Positions 1-8,547 of a stretch of 64,000 bases of DNA are shown here, one piece after another (positions within the stretch are counted from its first letter, which is position 1; the number at the start of each line of letters is the position of its first letter). Both the position numbers and the translations under genes were made by a program. Origin of the DNA: CAZYBC01 sp964645645 (lineage in GTDB: Bacteria > Patescibacteriota > Microgenomatia > UBA1400 > PJMF01); NCBI GenBank assembly GCA_964645645.1, contig CAZYBC010000002.1:17640-81639 (forward strand). The letters run 5' to 3'. The notes under the pieces were generated by a model. That model was not told where the DNA came from, did no database searches, and saw only the letters and a program-made list of their open reading frames with translations.

Positions 1-1
1 T

Positions 2-64
2 TATCTTAAAGCCTTAGCTGGGGTAACAACTATAGAAGAAATTCTAAGAGTAGCAGAAGTTTAA
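2..64 (+). CDS. pilB: Type IV pilus extension ATPase PilB, C-terminal end (partial)
   Basis: Only the last 20 codons are in the window. The frame opens at base 2 and ends with TAA at 62-64; the visible residues include AGVTTIEEILRVAEV, the usual ending of PilB/GspE traffic ATPases (G-x-T-T-x-E-E-x-x-R-V). The gene lies 9 bp before pilT in the same direction, the usual order in type IV pilus operons. The family drives pilin polymerisation at the inner face of the membrane. The identification rests on a short tail plus context. Confidence 0.7.
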   Translation, partial: YLKALAGVTTIEEILRVAEV

Positions 65-73
65 GGAATCTTT

Positions 74-1138
74 ATGAATATACATGACATTTTAAACTTT
101 TTAATTGAAAATGAAGGGTCGGATATTCACATTAAGGTTGGGATGCCTCCAACTTTGCGTTTGAGTGGTGAATTAAAACCCGTGGAAGGCGCGCCGGCTT
201 TAAGTCAAGAGCAAGCGGAAAGTTTAATTTTTCCACTGATGACTCAAGAGCAAAAAGACTATGTTAAGGTTAATAAAGAATTAGACTTTGGTTATCAATA
301 TAAAGATTTAGGCCGGTTTAGAATTAACGTCTTTAATGCTAAAGGCACGATCGCAGCCGCGATGCGTTTGATTCCGGCCAAAATTAAAACAGTGGATGAT
401 CTTAATTTACCACCGGTTTTTCATAAGTTTACTAATTATAGACAAGGTTTGGTCTTAGTTACTGGTCCAACTGGTGAAGGTAAATCTACCACTCTAGCTG
501 CGTTAATTGATGAAATTAATAGTACTCGTGGTGAACATATTTTAACCATTGAAGATCCAATTGAGTTTGTCTATCAGCCTAAAAAAAGTATTATTTCTCA
601 GCGTGAAGTTAATCATGATACTCACGGTTGGGATATTGCGCTGCGCTCTGCTCTGCGTGAAGATCCTGACATTGTGTTAGTGGGAGAAATGCGTGACTAC
701 GAAACTATTGCCAGCGCCATTACTGTGGCTGAAACTGGTCATTTGGTTTTTGCCACTTTGCATACCGCTACGGCGGCGCAAACCATTGACCGTATTATTG
801 ACGTCTTCCCTGCTCACCAACAAGGGCAGATTCGTCAACAATTAGCTGCTACATTAAAGGTGGTGGCTTCTCAACGCTTGTTGCCCAAAGTAGGCGGAGG
901 CCGAGTGGCTTCTTTTGAAATTATGACGGCTAATAGTGCAGTGCAAAACTTGATTCGTGAACAAAAAACTCATCAGATTGATAACACTATTCAGACTTCA
1001 GCTGATGAAGGAATGATGCTGATTGAAACTCATTTAGCTCAATTGGTGCAACAAGGTCAAGTTAGCAGAGAAATTGCTATTGAAAGAGCTTTTAGACCAA
1101 AAGAAATGGAAAGATTACTTGGTGGCGGTTTAGCTTAA
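74..1138 (+). CDS. pilT: Type IV pilus retraction ATPase PilT
   Basis: 354 aa, the normal PilT length. The Walker A motif GPTGEGKST lies near residues 131-139 (Glu where Ser is common), the Walker B region DPDIVLVGEMRD near 198-209 and the His box HLVFATLHT near 222. The N-terminal PAS-like part begins with the family pattern SDIHIKVG. PilT hexamers hydrolyse ATP at the inner membrane to depolymerise the pilus and give twitching motility or DNA uptake. It sits between pilB and pilC and is probably co-transcribed with them. Confidence 0.96.
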   Translation: MNIHDILNFLIENEGSDIHIKVGMPPTLRLSGELKPVEGAPALSQEQAESLIFPLMTQEQKDYVKVNKELDFGYQYKDLGRFRINVFNAKGTIAAAMRLIPAKIKTVDDLNLPPVFHKFTNYRQGLVLVTGPTGEGKSTTLAALIDEINSTRGEHILTIEDPIEFVYQPKKSIISQREVNHDTHGWDIALRSALREDPDIVLVGEMRDYETIASAITVAETGHLVFATLHTATAAQTIDRIIDVFPAHQQGQIRQQLAATLKVVASQRLLPKVGGGRVASFEIMTANSAVQNLIREQKTHQIDNTIQTSADEGMMLIETHLAQLVQQGQVSREIAIERAFRPKEMERLLGGGLA

Positions 1139-1166
1139 CAATCCCCGCCTACCTAAATAAAGACTT

Positions 1167-2369
1167 ATGTCAATCTATAATTATCTAGTCAAAAACGAAT
1201 ATGGTGAAAGTATTAAAGGCAAGGTTGAAGCCAACAGTGAACGCCATGCGGCTTCGATTTTAAGTAGTCGTGGGATGTTGGTGATTGATATTAGTCCAAT
1301 TGGTGATGAAACTTGGGCCAAAATCAAAGAATCTTTGGTAGGAATTAAGCAAACTGACATTGTTAATTTTACTCGCCAGCTATCAACCATGATTAGTGCT
1401 GGTCTGCCTTTGGCTGGAGCTTTAAATATTTTGCAGGCTCAGGGTAAACCAGAAATGGCCAAGATGATTGGTGAGTTACTCAAAGATATTGAAGGCGGGG
1501 CAACTTTTTCTAGCGCTTTGGCTAAACATCCTAAAGTTTTTTCCAGAGTTTATATTCAATTGGTGCATGCTGGTGAGGTGGGTGGTGTGTTAGACAATAT
1601 TTTAAATCGTTTGGCAGAAGTGATGGAAAAAGAAAAAGATTTCCGTGCTAAAACTAAGGGCGCGATGATTTATCCAGTGATTGTGGTGTTAGCCATGATT
1701 GCGGTGGGTATTATTATGATGATTTTTGTTATTCCCAAAATGCTGTCAATGTTTACTGATTTTGGGGCGGAACTCCCCTTGCCGACCAAGATTTTAATTG
1801 GGGTTAGTGGCTTCATGGCTAAGTTTTGGTATATTTTACTAATTATCATTGGTGCTGGCATTTATGCTTTCCGTAGAATTTATAGTACTAAAAAAGGTCA
1901 ACGAGAAATTGATCGTTTGATTATGAAAGTGCCAATTATTGGGACTTTGCGAGTTAAAACAGTTTTAACTGATTTTAGCCGGACTCTAGCTTTATTATTA
2001 GGCAGTGGTGTATCTTTGATGGAAGCTTTGGAAATTGTTGGTGATGCAATCAGTAGTATTCTTTATCGAGAAGCTGTGGTTGATGCCAGAAAAAGAATTG
2101 AAAAAGGTGTGCCTTTATCTCAGGCTATTGCCGCTCAAGAAATTTTTCCGCCAATTTTAGACCAAATGATTGCTGTGGGTGAGGAAACTGGTAAGATGGA
2201 TGAAATTTTAACTAAGCTATCTAATTATTTTGAATTAGAAACTGGTTATGCTGTCAAAAATTTGACTAGCGCCATTGAGCCTTTGATTATGATTGTGTTA
2301 GGCATTGGTGTAGGGTTAATGGTGGTAGCAGTAATCATGCCAATTTATAGCTTAACAAGCCAATTTTAA
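1167..2369 (+). CDS. pilC: Type IV pilus inner-membrane platform protein PilC
   Basis: 400 aa with two T2SSF domains (about residues 65-190 and 265-395). Membrane segments lie near 168-190, 220-237 and 373-396. The repeat signatures GLPLAGALNIL and GVSLMEALEIV, each followed by a G-E-x-G element (VHAGEVGG, VGEETGKMDE), are typical of PilC/GspF. The protein forms the membrane platform on which PilB and PilT act. It begins 28 bp after pilT, so the two are probably one transcript. Confidence 0.96.
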   Translation: MSIYNYLVKNEYGESIKGKVEANSERHAASILSSRGMLVIDISPIGDETWAKIKESLVGIKQTDIVNFTRQLSTMISAGLPLAGALNILQAQGKPEMAKMIGELLKDIEGGATFSSALAKHPKVFSRVYIQLVHAGEVGGVLDNILNRLAEVMEKEKDFRAKTKGAMIYPVIVVLAMIAVGIIMMIFVIPKMLSMFTDFGAELPLPTKILIGVSGFMAKFWYILLIIIGAGIYAFRRIYSTKKGQREIDRLIMKVPIIGTLRVKTVLTDFSRTLALLLGSGVSLMEALEIVGDAISSILYREAVVDARKRIEKGVPLSQAIAAQEIFPPILDQMIAVGEETGKMDEILTKLSNYFELETGYAVKNLTSAIEPLIMIVLGIGVGLMVVAVIMPIYSLTSQF

Positions 2370-2427
2370 TTTAAACTTTAACCTTAACTTTAGAAACGCA
2401 ATCGCTTAGTTGAAATGGCAGAGAGTG

Positions 2428-2497
2428 ATTTTTATTCTTACTTTTGTAAATCATTCTGGCGGGACGCCGGTGCATTTACAAAAGTAAGAATAAAAAT
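2428..2497. repeat. Long palindromic element A (24-bp arms, 22-nt apex)
   Basis: Perfect inverted repeat: left arm 2428-2451, right arm 2474-2497. The apex CATTCTGGCGGGACGCCGGTGC (written here as CATTCTGGCG + GGACGCCGGTGC) holds its own short stem, GGCG 2458-2461 with CGCC 2465-2468. No T-run follows, so it does not look like a simple terminator. The apex pattern CATTY...CGGTGY and its AAAT/ATTT flanks recur in palindrome B at 20212-20272. It lies between pilC and the major pilin gene, where it could limit read-through or alter mRNA stability. Confidence 0.8.
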
Positions 2498-2511
2498 ATT
2501 GATACTGACTC

Positions 2512-2541
2512 TTGAAATTGGTTAATGGCTTAGTATATAAA
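2512..2541 (+). promoter_or_regulatory. Promoter of the major pilin gene
   Basis: TTGAAA at 2512-2517 is followed after 16 bp by TATATA (2534-2539), or after 18 bp by TATAAA (2536-2541). The start codon is at 2576 with an AAGGAA ribosome binding site 5 nt upstream, so this pilin has a normal leader, unlike many genes in the window. Confidence 0.55.
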
Positions 2542-2575
2542 TAAAGTATATCTGTGTATTAAAAAAGGAAAAGTT

Positions 2576-3202
2576 ATGCAAAACTCTAAATTATTTAAAG
2601 TTTTCAAGAGCTCACTTGGTTTTACCATGATTGAGTTATTAATCGTTATTTCTATTTTAGGTATTTTAGCCGTGGCAGTGTTGTCAGCTATTAACCCAGT
2701 TGAACAAATTAACCGTGGCCGTGATACCGGGAGTCGTTCTGATGCTGAGCAATTACTTAGTGCTATTGATAGATTTAATGCTTTCCAGGGTTATTATCCT
2801 TGGGTAGCTTCTGCTCAAACAGTTAACACAGCGGTAGCTTGGACAGAAGTTGATGCGGCTAGCCCTTGGTATTCAAGAACTGTGACTAACGGAGTTAGTG
2901 ATTGTGAAGTTCTTGCTAAGCTTTCAGGTGGAATGACTGGCACCACAGAGCCTTGTGATGGTACGGATGAATTAAAACTATCTTTTATTGATAGAATTAC
3001 GAACTCTACTTATAATAGCTTGTATATTTATAACCATGGAGATCAAGGAGATAGTACTTACGTTTGTTTTTTACCTAAATCTGGGGCTTTTACCACTGAA
3101 GCTCACAAACGCTGTGATGATGTTGCGGCTAATGCAGCTCCTGCTGACTTTCCTTTAGCCGAAGCTTGTGTTGCTGATGCTTGGTACATCTGCTTACCAT
3201 AA
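2576..3202 (+). CDS. Type IV prepilin, probable major pilin
   Basis: 208 aa class III signal: short basic leader, cleavage after Gly15, then FTMIELLIVISILGILAVAV with Glu at mature position 5, the PilD and assembly determinant. The globular part has two Cys pairs (one pair near the C terminus), as in pilins with a disulfide-bounded D-loop. It has its own promoter, a good ribosome binding site and a terminator directly after it, so it is probably expressed more than its neighbours. Calling it the major pilin is an inference from length and transcription layout. Confidence 0.9.
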   Translation: MQNSKLFKVFKSSLGFTMIELLIVISILGILAVAVLSAINPVEQINRGRDTGSRSDAEQLLSAIDRFNAFQGYYPWVASAQTVNTAVAWTEVDAASPWYSRTVTNGVSDCEVLAKLSGGMTGTTEPCDGTDELKLSFIDRITNSTYNSLYIYNHGDQGDSTYVCFLPKSGAFTTEAHKRCDDVAANAAPADFPLAEACVADAWYICLP

Positions 3203-3230
3203 TTTTATGGTTAGTTAAATTAAAATTTTA

Positions 3231-3258
3231 ACAGGCTAGGCAACTAGCCTGTTTTTTT
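3231..3258. terminator. Intrinsic terminator after the pilin gene
   Basis: Stem ACAGGCTAG 3231-3239 pairs with 3244-3252 across a GCAA tetraloop, followed by T-rich 3253-3258. It overlaps the 3' end of the converging metalloprotease gene and may serve both directions. Confidence 0.85.
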
Positions 3259-4245
3259 GTCAGCAATGACCGCGGCAACTAACTCTTCAGCATGGGCAAA
3301 AAAATAAGCTAAGTCATCAATCTGAAATGGCTTTTGTCTAAAATCTGACAAGGATGGATCTTCAGCTTGTAAAGCCAACCCATAAATTTGACTATTTTGG
3401 CTGGTCATAGCTTTAATAACGATAGTTAAAGGTTTTTCGGAATAATCTCGTAGTATTCCCATTAGCTTATATTTTTTATTGGCCCAGTCTCTCATACATT
3501 TTTCATGAGCCGCTTTTTCAAAGGCATCTTCATGTAAGGTCTGTCTAAATTGATCAAATTCTGGCATTCTGTCTTCTTTAAGAGCTATGCTTAAAGCTGT
3601 ATCAAAACTGGTCCAAAATAAATGCTCCACTAATGGGCCAATCATGGCTTGGTTATTGATCATGCTGGCCATGATTTCCCAGGTAACAATCACAGCTGTT
3701 TGTTCTAGCTTAGGATTATCTGCCCCAGAATAGATTGAATCCTGAAAAAGTATTAAATGAGTTAATTCATGGATTAGGGTTCTCAGATTACTATTTTTTT
3801 TATACCAAGTACTTTGAGGATTAATCATTCGATAATTTAAATAAATTGATTGGCTGGTAGAACTTTCATAGCCAGCCAGATGATTATGCTCTTCTCCATC
3901 GCTAAATTTTTCAAAGCTAATTTTTTTTGGGATGACTGCTTGATTAACTGCTCCTTCATGAGCAAATTGTGGCGCAAGTTCATCGATCCAGTTATTAATA
4001 GTTGCTTGGTCCAGCGAGCTTTGTTCAAAGCCGGCTGTTTTTAATTGTAAATATAAATTTCTAAATCTTTTGGCTAAGGCAGTGGCTTCAGCAAAACTAA
4101 GAGTTTCTTGGTGTTTATCAAGCTCTATTTTGAGAATTGGGTTAAGAAGATTTTGACTGCCGGGGAAAAGTTGACATAAGGCAAGTAAACCCATTCCTTC
4201 AGCCATAAGTTGTAAAAAATGGCGGCGTGAAATTTCTTTTGACAT
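3244..4245 (-). CDS. Exported HEXXH metalloprotease-like protein with Tat-type signal
   Basis: About 333 aa. The N terminus carries ISRRHFLQLM followed by a hydrophobic stretch, matching the twin-arginine pattern (S/T)RRxFLx. Near the middle is HELTHLILF, a HEXXH zinc site, with downstream Glu residues that could be the third ligand (LEQTAVIVTWE). I cannot assign a peptidase family. An upstream ATG at 4264-4266 gives seven more residues, but it abuts an extended -10 box (TGCTATACT, minus strand), so the transcript probably starts past it; ATG 4243-4245 also puts the Tat motif nearer the N terminus. The gene sits backwards inside the pilus locus. Confidence 0.65.
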   Translation of the reverse strand: MSKEISRRHFLQLMAEGMGLLALCQLFPGSQNLLNPILKIELDKHQETLSFAEATALAKRFRNLYLQLKTAGFEQSSLDQATINNWIDELAPQFAHEGAVNQAVIPKKISFEKFSDGEEHNHLAGYESSTSQSIYLNYRMINPQSTWYKKNSNLRTLIHELTHLILFQDSIYSGADNPKLEQTAVIVTWEIMASMINNQAMIGPLVEHLFWTSFDTALSIALKEDRMPEFDQFRQTLHEDAFEKAAHEKCMRDWANKKYKLMGILRDYSEKPLTIVIKAMTSQNSQIYGLALQAEDPSLSDFRQKPFQIDDLAYFFAHAEELVAAVIADKKTG

Positions 4246-4266
4246 AAAGATGAATTTTGGGGTCAT

Positions 4267-4275
4267 AGTATAGCA
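4267..4275 (-). promoter_or_regulatory. Extended -10 element of the metalloprotease gene
   Basis: Minus-strand TGCTATACT: TG at 4275-4274 and TATACT at 4272-4267. The predicted RNA start near 4260 lies inside the longest open frame, which supports the downstream ATG at 4245. Confidence 0.5.
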
Positions 4276-4342
4276 GGGTTTTTGTCAGCTAAGAAGTCAG
4301 GATAAAGAAGTAAAATAAAGAGTAGCTGGTATAATTAATTTT

Positions 4343-4534
4343 ATGGACAAAAAAGCTAGATTTTTACAAATATATGCTAATTTACCACTCCAATTAAGAC
4401 AAGAGATTATCATTGTGGTTAATCAAGAGCCTTTTACTTGGAATTCAGCAAGGTTAGAAATAGATAATAATAGTGAAATAGGTAAAACTATTTTAGATAA
4501 ATTAGTCAAAATAGGAATTATTGAAGATGCCTAA
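4343..4534 (+). CDS. Small protein of unknown function
   Basis: 63 aa, not recognised. It is acidic to neutral and probably helical, and contains LPLQLRQEIIIVV and ILDKLVKIGIIED. A perfect -10 (TATAAT 4330-4335) ends 7 nt before the ATG, so the mRNA should be leaderless. It overlaps the next small gene by 8 bp (ATG 4527 inside its last codons), indicating translational coupling. The two resemble a two-gene module, but there is no sequence evidence that they form a toxin-antitoxin pair. Confidence 0.6.
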   Translation: MDKKARFLQIYANLPLQLRQEIIIVVNQEPFTWNSARLEIDNNSEIGKTILDKLVKIGIIEDA

Positions 4535-4760
4535 AAATAAAAAACAGCAAATTCAGGAAGATATAAAAGAATTAGTTATTGCCAGATTAAAAGCTATCCC
4601 TCAAGATTTTAATATATCTTTTGGAGGCAATGAAAGTTTAACTAGAGATGAAGCAATTCAAAACATTATTGAAGAAAGTGATTTAGGCAGAGAGATAATA
4701 GATATTCAATTAAAGTTTCTAAAAGATATGACTAAAGGTGATTTATATCAATATGTTTAA
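4527..4760 (+). CDS. Small protein of unknown function
   Basis: 77 aa from ATG 4527; a TTG at 4521 would add two residues but is less likely. Lysine-rich N terminus and a mostly helical body with DEAIQNIIEES and EIIDIQLKFLKDM. No domain recognised. It overlaps the preceding 63-aa gene by 8 bp and lies between the metalloprotease and pilD. A further 30-codon frame (4753-4845) overlaps its stop, but that is too weak to call a gene. Confidence 0.55.
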   Translation: MPKNKKQQIQEDIKELVIARLKAIPQDFNISFGGNESLTRDEAIQNIIEESDLGREIIDIQLKFLKDMTKGDLYQYV

Positions 4761-4848
4761 ATTATCTTTAAAAGCCACAAATGAAGAAAAATCTCTTTTA
4801 CCTTTTATTTGGCATAATATGAAAGTTCAGGTATTATTAACTTAACTT

Positions 4849-5664
4849 ATGGCACTTTACTTTATTTTTATTGGTTTAATTTTATTTTTTTTTGGTGCCA
4901 TTATTGGTAGCTTTCTTAATGTGGTTATTTATCGTACAGTTAATGAATTAGACTGGGTGGTGGATCGTTCGCGTTGTGATCATTGTCACAAACAAATTGC
5001 TTGGTACGACAATATTCCTCTCCTCTCTTATTTATTATTGCAGGGTAAGTGCCGTTATTGTCACAAGTCAATTGCTTTTAGTCATCCTTTGGTGGAAATT
5101 TTGACTGGTAGTTTATTTGTGTGGTGGTATTTTGTGGGTTTTTTGTTTTTTAGATTAACCCAAACGCCGTTTGCCATTCTCCAGCCTATCTTTTGGCTAG
5201 TAGTTGGTTTATTGTTATTAGTAATTTTAGTGGCGGATGTTCGTTATTATTTAATTCCTGATTATGCTCTTTTGCCGTTATTCTTTATCACTGTCCTCTA
5301 TCGTTTAGTTTTAACAGTATCTGGGATTATGCAAGTAGCTGATTTAGGGCGGGCTTTATTGGCAACCTTAATTTTATTTGCCTTCTTTTTTGCGTTATGG
5401 TTTTTTACTAAAGGTAAGGGGTTTGGCTTTGGCGATGTAAAACTGGCGATTCCCCTTGGTTTATTGCTTGGTTGGCCCAAAATTTTGATTGGGGTTTTCT
5501 TTGCCTTTCTTTTAGGCGGATTAGTTGGCATAATGTTAATAATCCTAGGAAAAAAACGTTTTGGTCAGGTTTTGCCTTTTGGCCCGTTTTTAATTGTGGG
5601 AACTTTGGTTGCACTGGTTTATGGGGAGATTATATGGCAATGGTATTTTAGACTTATAATATGA
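4849..5664 (+). CDS. pilD: Prepilin peptidase / N-methyltransferase PilD
   Basis: 271 aa polytopic membrane aspartyl protease. Visible are the N-terminal GSFLNVVIYR, the zinc-binding pairs CDHC and CRYC (about residues 44-68) and the two catalytic Asp regions: VADVRYYLIPD (about 127-137) and GFGFGDVKLA (about 190-199). PilD removes the leader of every prepilin encoded nearby and methylates the new N terminus. The next gene starts inside its stop (ATGA, 5661-5664). Confidence 0.96.
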   Translation: MALYFIFIGLILFFFGAIIGSFLNVVIYRTVNELDWVVDRSRCDHCHKQIAWYDNIPLLSYLLLQGKCRYCHKSIAFSHPLVEILTGSLFVWWYFVGFLFFRLTQTPFAILQPIFWLVVGLLLLVILVADVRYYLIPDYALLPLFFITVLYRLVLTVSGIMQVADLGRALLATLILFAFFFALWFFTKGKGFGFGDVKLAIPLGLLLGWPKILIGVFFAFLLGGLVGIMLIILGKKRFGQVLPFGPFLIVGTLVALVYGEIIWQWYFRLII

Positions 5665-6677
5665 AGGTGATTAAAGCCATTTTTAGCTTTTTTTTAATTT
5701 TAGCTTTTTTAGTGATTGTGGTTGGATTGGGTGGTCGAGAATTGGTGTTATTGGTGGGCTTGAATAAGCTGAAGAGTGATTTAGTGCAATTAAAAAATTT
5801 GCAAAGCCGAGGTGATTACTTAAATAATTGTATCAGCATGGGTGCTTCAGCTGCTGATAATGAACAAACCTACCGGGTGCAATTGCGTTTTATTGATAAT
5901 CAAAATTATGTTACCGAAGTAGTGTGTAATGGTATCAGCAATGCTCCCATTACTGTGGGCGCTGATAAATTACCTTTTATTTTACGTAAAGTTGCCGGTT
6001 CTTCTGGCGTAATTTGGCCAATGGATAATTCTGGCGTAAGATTAGAAATTTTAGGAAGGATTGGCGAAATTTCTTTGCTTAATGAAGGAATTAATGTGAA
6101 GTTAAAAACTACCCCAGTTGATTTGGAAGCTGGTCCTCCAGCTGCTTGTGGTGGCTATGGGTTTGTCTGTTGCAATCCAGCTCAAGAAAAAGGTTTAGGC
6201 GATCAATTAGTGGGCGTGTCTGATTGTCCAGATGATTGTTATAGTAGTTGTGCTTATGCTCCAGTAGTGTTAGCGTTTAATACTAGGCCATTTTATGATC
6301 AAACCACTGGTCAATTAATGATTAAAGCAGGAGAAATTGTCAATTTTTCATATAATGTTAGCGGTTCACAGCAACAAGGTTTTGCTGGTCAGATTGAAGA
6401 AAGTGATGATGCTTTAACTCGCTTAATGAAAAATTTGCAGAGCTTAATTGATAAAACCACTAAACCTAATGGTGAAGAAAAAGTTCAGGTAATTTTAGAT
6501 TTTGGCGATGGTCAAAAAGAAAATTCTTTTAGCCTAAATAACATGGTGGATCATACTTATGCTTGCGCGAGCGATCAATGCCAATATACCGCTAACGTCA
6601 GAGCTTTAAATATGACCACTGGGGCTAGGTCAGCTGATAACTTAGTCAGTAGTATTAAAATTATTGTTAATCGCTAA
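5661..6677 (+). CDS. Membrane-anchored surface protein with PKD-like domain
   Basis: 338 aa: one N-terminal membrane segment (about 8-31), a short coiled region, a central domain, a Cys-rich stretch (about 160-195, e.g. CGGYGFVCCNPA and CPDDCYSSC) and a C-terminal PKD/Ig-like fold shown by VILDFGDGQ, VDHTY and a final beta strand. It overlaps pilD by 4 bp and is followed 14 bp later by a pilin gene, so it belongs to the pilus operon. It is probably an exported pilus accessory or adhesive protein; the exact role is inferred from context. Confidence 0.7.
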   Translation: MKVIKAIFSFFLILAFLVIVVGLGGRELVLLVGLNKLKSDLVQLKNLQSRGDYLNNCISMGASAADNEQTYRVQLRFIDNQNYVTEVVCNGISNAPITVGADKLPFILRKVAGSSGVIWPMDNSGVRLEILGRIGEISLLNEGINVKLKTTPVDLEAGPPAACGGYGFVCCNPAQEKGLGDQLVGVSDCPDDCYSSCAYAPVVLAFNTRPFYDQTTGQLMIKAGEIVNFSYNVSGSQQQGFAGQIEESDDALTRLMKNLQSLIDKTTKPNGEEKVQVILDFGDGQKENSFSLNNMVDHTYACASDQCQYTANVRALNMTTGARSADNLVSSIKIIVNR

Positions 6678-6691
6678 CAAAGAAAGTATTT

Positions 6692-7120
6692 ATGCAAAAA
6701 CGACACAAAAAAAATGGTTTTACGCTTTTGGAATTATTAGTGGTAGTTTCCATTATGGGGATTTTAATTGCCATGGGCAGTGCAGCTTTTGCTACAGCTC
6801 AAAAAAAGAGCCGAGATGGCAGACGACGAGCTGATATTAAGGCGATGCAAGATGGCTTTGAACAATATAATGCTTCTCATTCTAGTGCTTATGCTACTTG
6901 TAATGCAATGTTTGCTGACACAACGATTTTCCCGGCTGGCCAGCCTAGAGATCCAAAGGGAACTTCTCCTTATGTTTATACCTGTAATGCTCCTTCTGGT
7001 AGTTATTCCTATTGTGCTTGTGCTAGATTAGAAGGCGGTGGTGGGAATGCTACTTTCACTGATTGCTCTGGGTTAGGATCAAGTTCTGGTGATTATTATT
7101 GTTTAGTTAATTTACAGTAG
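6692..7120 (+). CDS. Type IV minor pilin / pseudopilin
   Basis: 142 aa. Leader MQKRHKKNG, then FTLLELLVVVSIMGILIAMG with Glu at mature +5; cleavage is predicted after Gly9. After the helix comes KKSRDGRRRADIKAMQDGFEQ, the pattern of GspG-like pseudopilins, and a short Cys-bearing globular domain. First of four consecutive pilin-like genes spaced closely in one operon; substrate of PilD. Confidence 0.88.
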   Translation: MQKRHKKNGFTLLELLVVVSIMGILIAMGSAAFATAQKKSRDGRRRADIKAMQDGFEQYNASHSSAYATCNAMFADTTIFPAGQPRDPKGTSPYVYTCNAPSGSYSYCACARLEGGGGNATFTDCSGLGSSSGDYYCLVNLQ

Positions 7121-7132
7121 TTAAGGAAAATT

Positions 7133-7534
7133 ATGCAATTAAATTCTTTTAAAAAAAAACATTACAATAAAGGCTTTACCTTAATTGAGCTTTTGGTGGC
7201 AGCAACGATTGTGATTGTTTTAACGACTATTGGTTTAGTGAGTTATAGAAGTGCACTCAATAAAAGCAAAGATGGTAAACGCAAATCAGATTTAGAAACT
7301 TTGCGTCAGGCATTAGTGCTGTATAAAGCAGATTATGGGCGTTATCCAACTACTTCAGATCCAGTTGCAACTCTTAAATCTGGTGGATACTTAAGCTCTG
7401 ATAGTTCCACAGAGGCTATGAAAGATCCTAATCCGGCTAAGTCTTATGTTTATTCCTATGGTACGGGTGGGGTGAGTTTTACTATCACAGCTACTTTAGA
7501 AGATGGGACTACTTATACTGTAGCCAGTCCTTAA
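7133..7534 (+). CDS. Type IV pilin, GspG-like
   Basis: 133 aa. Cleavage is predicted after Gly14, followed by FTLIELLVAATIVIVLTTIG with Glu at +5. The segment KSKDGKRKSDLETLRQALV then YKADYGRYP is typical of GspG/PulG-type pseudopilins. It starts 12 bp after the preceding pilin. The C terminus is short, threonine-rich and without Cys, unlike its neighbours. Confidence 0.9.
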   Translation: MQLNSFKKKHYNKGFTLIELLVAATIVIVLTTIGLVSYRSALNKSKDGKRKSDLETLRQALVLYKADYGRYPTTSDPVATLKSGGYLSSDSSTEAMKDPNPAKSYVYSYGTGGVSFTITATLEDGTTYTVASP

Positions 7535-7561
7535 CGGGCCGGATTTGGTAAATAGGCCTGA

Positions 7562-7588
7562 TTGCGCAGTGGCATTTTTATTGCGCAA
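7562..7588. repeat. Short inverted repeat between pilin genes
   Basis: TTGCGCA (7562-7568) and TGCGCAA (7582-7588) can form a 7-bp hairpin with a 13-nt loop. The sequence after it is A-rich then AATTT on the plus strand, so it is a poor terminator. It may attenuate or process the operon transcript before the gene at 7607. Confidence 0.45.
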
Positions 7589-7606
7589 AAAATTTAAATA
7601 ATTATT

Positions 7607-8077
7607 ATGTCAAAGCAAACTCAAGCTGGTTTTACTCTTATAGAACTGTTGGTAGTGATTAGTATTTCTGCGCTTGTAGTTGGGACAGGTCTAGTGGGTT
7701 ATCTTAGATTTAATGATAAACAAAAAACTCAAGGAGGAGTTGAAGAAATTAAAACCTTTTTTAGATTAGCTCAGACTCAAGCTAAAGATGGCATTATGCC
7801 TTCTGGTTGTAATATTTTATCTGGTTACATTGTTAGTGAAAGTTGCTCTAATGCTGATTTGTGCATGAAAGCAGTCTGCAGTGGCTTTGCTACTCCTCAA
7901 CAAGTAAAAGGAATCTATTTACCAGGGATTTCAGTAAGTTATGGCTCTGATATTTTTTTTAAAGTTTTAACTGGTGATATTCCAGAAGATCATGATGTCT
8001 GGGTAGCTGGTGGAGCCTTTATTTATCTTTTTAGTATTAGCAAAAGTGGTGAAATGACTGTAGGAGCTTGGCAATAA
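7607..8077 (+). CDS. Type IV minor pilin
   Basis: 156 aa. Leader MSKQTQAG, then FTLIELLVVISISALVVGTG with Glu at mature +5. The rest has four Cys residues and resembles GspH/FimT-type minor pilins (a long helix, then a beta-rich domain). Its stop codon overlaps the next gene's start (TAATG at 8075-8079), so the two are translationally coupled. Confidence 0.88.
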   Translation: MSKQTQAGFTLIELLVVISISALVVGTGLVGYLRFNDKQKTQGGVEEIKTFFRLAQTQAKDGIMPSGCNILSGYIVSESCSNADLCMKAVCSGFATPQQVKGIYLPGISVSYGSDIFFKVLTGDIPEDHDVWVAGGAFIYLFSISKSGEMTVGAWQ

Positions 8078-8541
8078 TGAAAAAATGTAAATTTAATCCT
8101 GGTTTTAGCTTAATTGAAGCGATTGTGGTGATTGGTATTTCTGGCTTAACTTTAACTGCCATTACCGCGACCCTCACCTACTCCATCAAAAGTAATGCCG
8201 AAGCTCGGTATCGTTCTTTAGCCAGCAGTGCAGCCAATCAAGCCATGGAGCTCTTTGTTAAAACCAGAGTTTTGTCTGATTGGACGACTTTTAAAACCTT
8301 TAGTGGCAAAAATTATTGTTTACACAGTTTGCCTAGTTTAACCGAAGGCAACTGCAGTAGTTACAGCGATTTAGGCTTAAATGCTGGCATAACTTTTAAA
8401 CGAACGGCCGCTGTAACAGGGACAGACCCAGTAAATGTCAAAATTAAAGTGACTTGGCAGCCAAATGATACTTCTAGCCCCAGCGCACCGTGTGAAAAAC
8501 AATGCGTAGAGGTGGAACGGAATTTTTATCAGTATGAGTAG
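8077..8541 (+). CDS. Type IV minor pilin, PilV/GspI-like
   Basis: 154 aa from ATG 8077; a TTG three codons earlier is possible but less likely. Leader MKKCKFNPG, then FSLIEAIVVIGISGLTLTAI with Glu at +5. The following TYSIKSNAEARYRSLASSAA helix and Cys residues near the end fit minor pilins that cap or prime pili. Last gene of the plus-strand pilus operon; it meets the accessory island head-on 6 bp later. Confidence 0.82.
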   Translation: MKKCKFNPGFSLIEAIVVIGISGLTLTAITATLTYSIKSNAEARYRSLASSAANQAMELFVKTRVLSDWTTFKTFSGKNYCLHSLPSLTEGNCSSYSDLGLNAGITFKRTAAVTGTDPVNVKIKVTWQPNDTSSPSAPCEKQCVEVERNFYQYE

Positions 8542-8547
8542 AGACTA

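Noticed and set aside
4753..4845. 30-codon frame overlapping the end of the 77-aa gene before pilD
   Set aside because: No ribosome binding site and no recognisable composition; could be translated by coupling, but not supportable.
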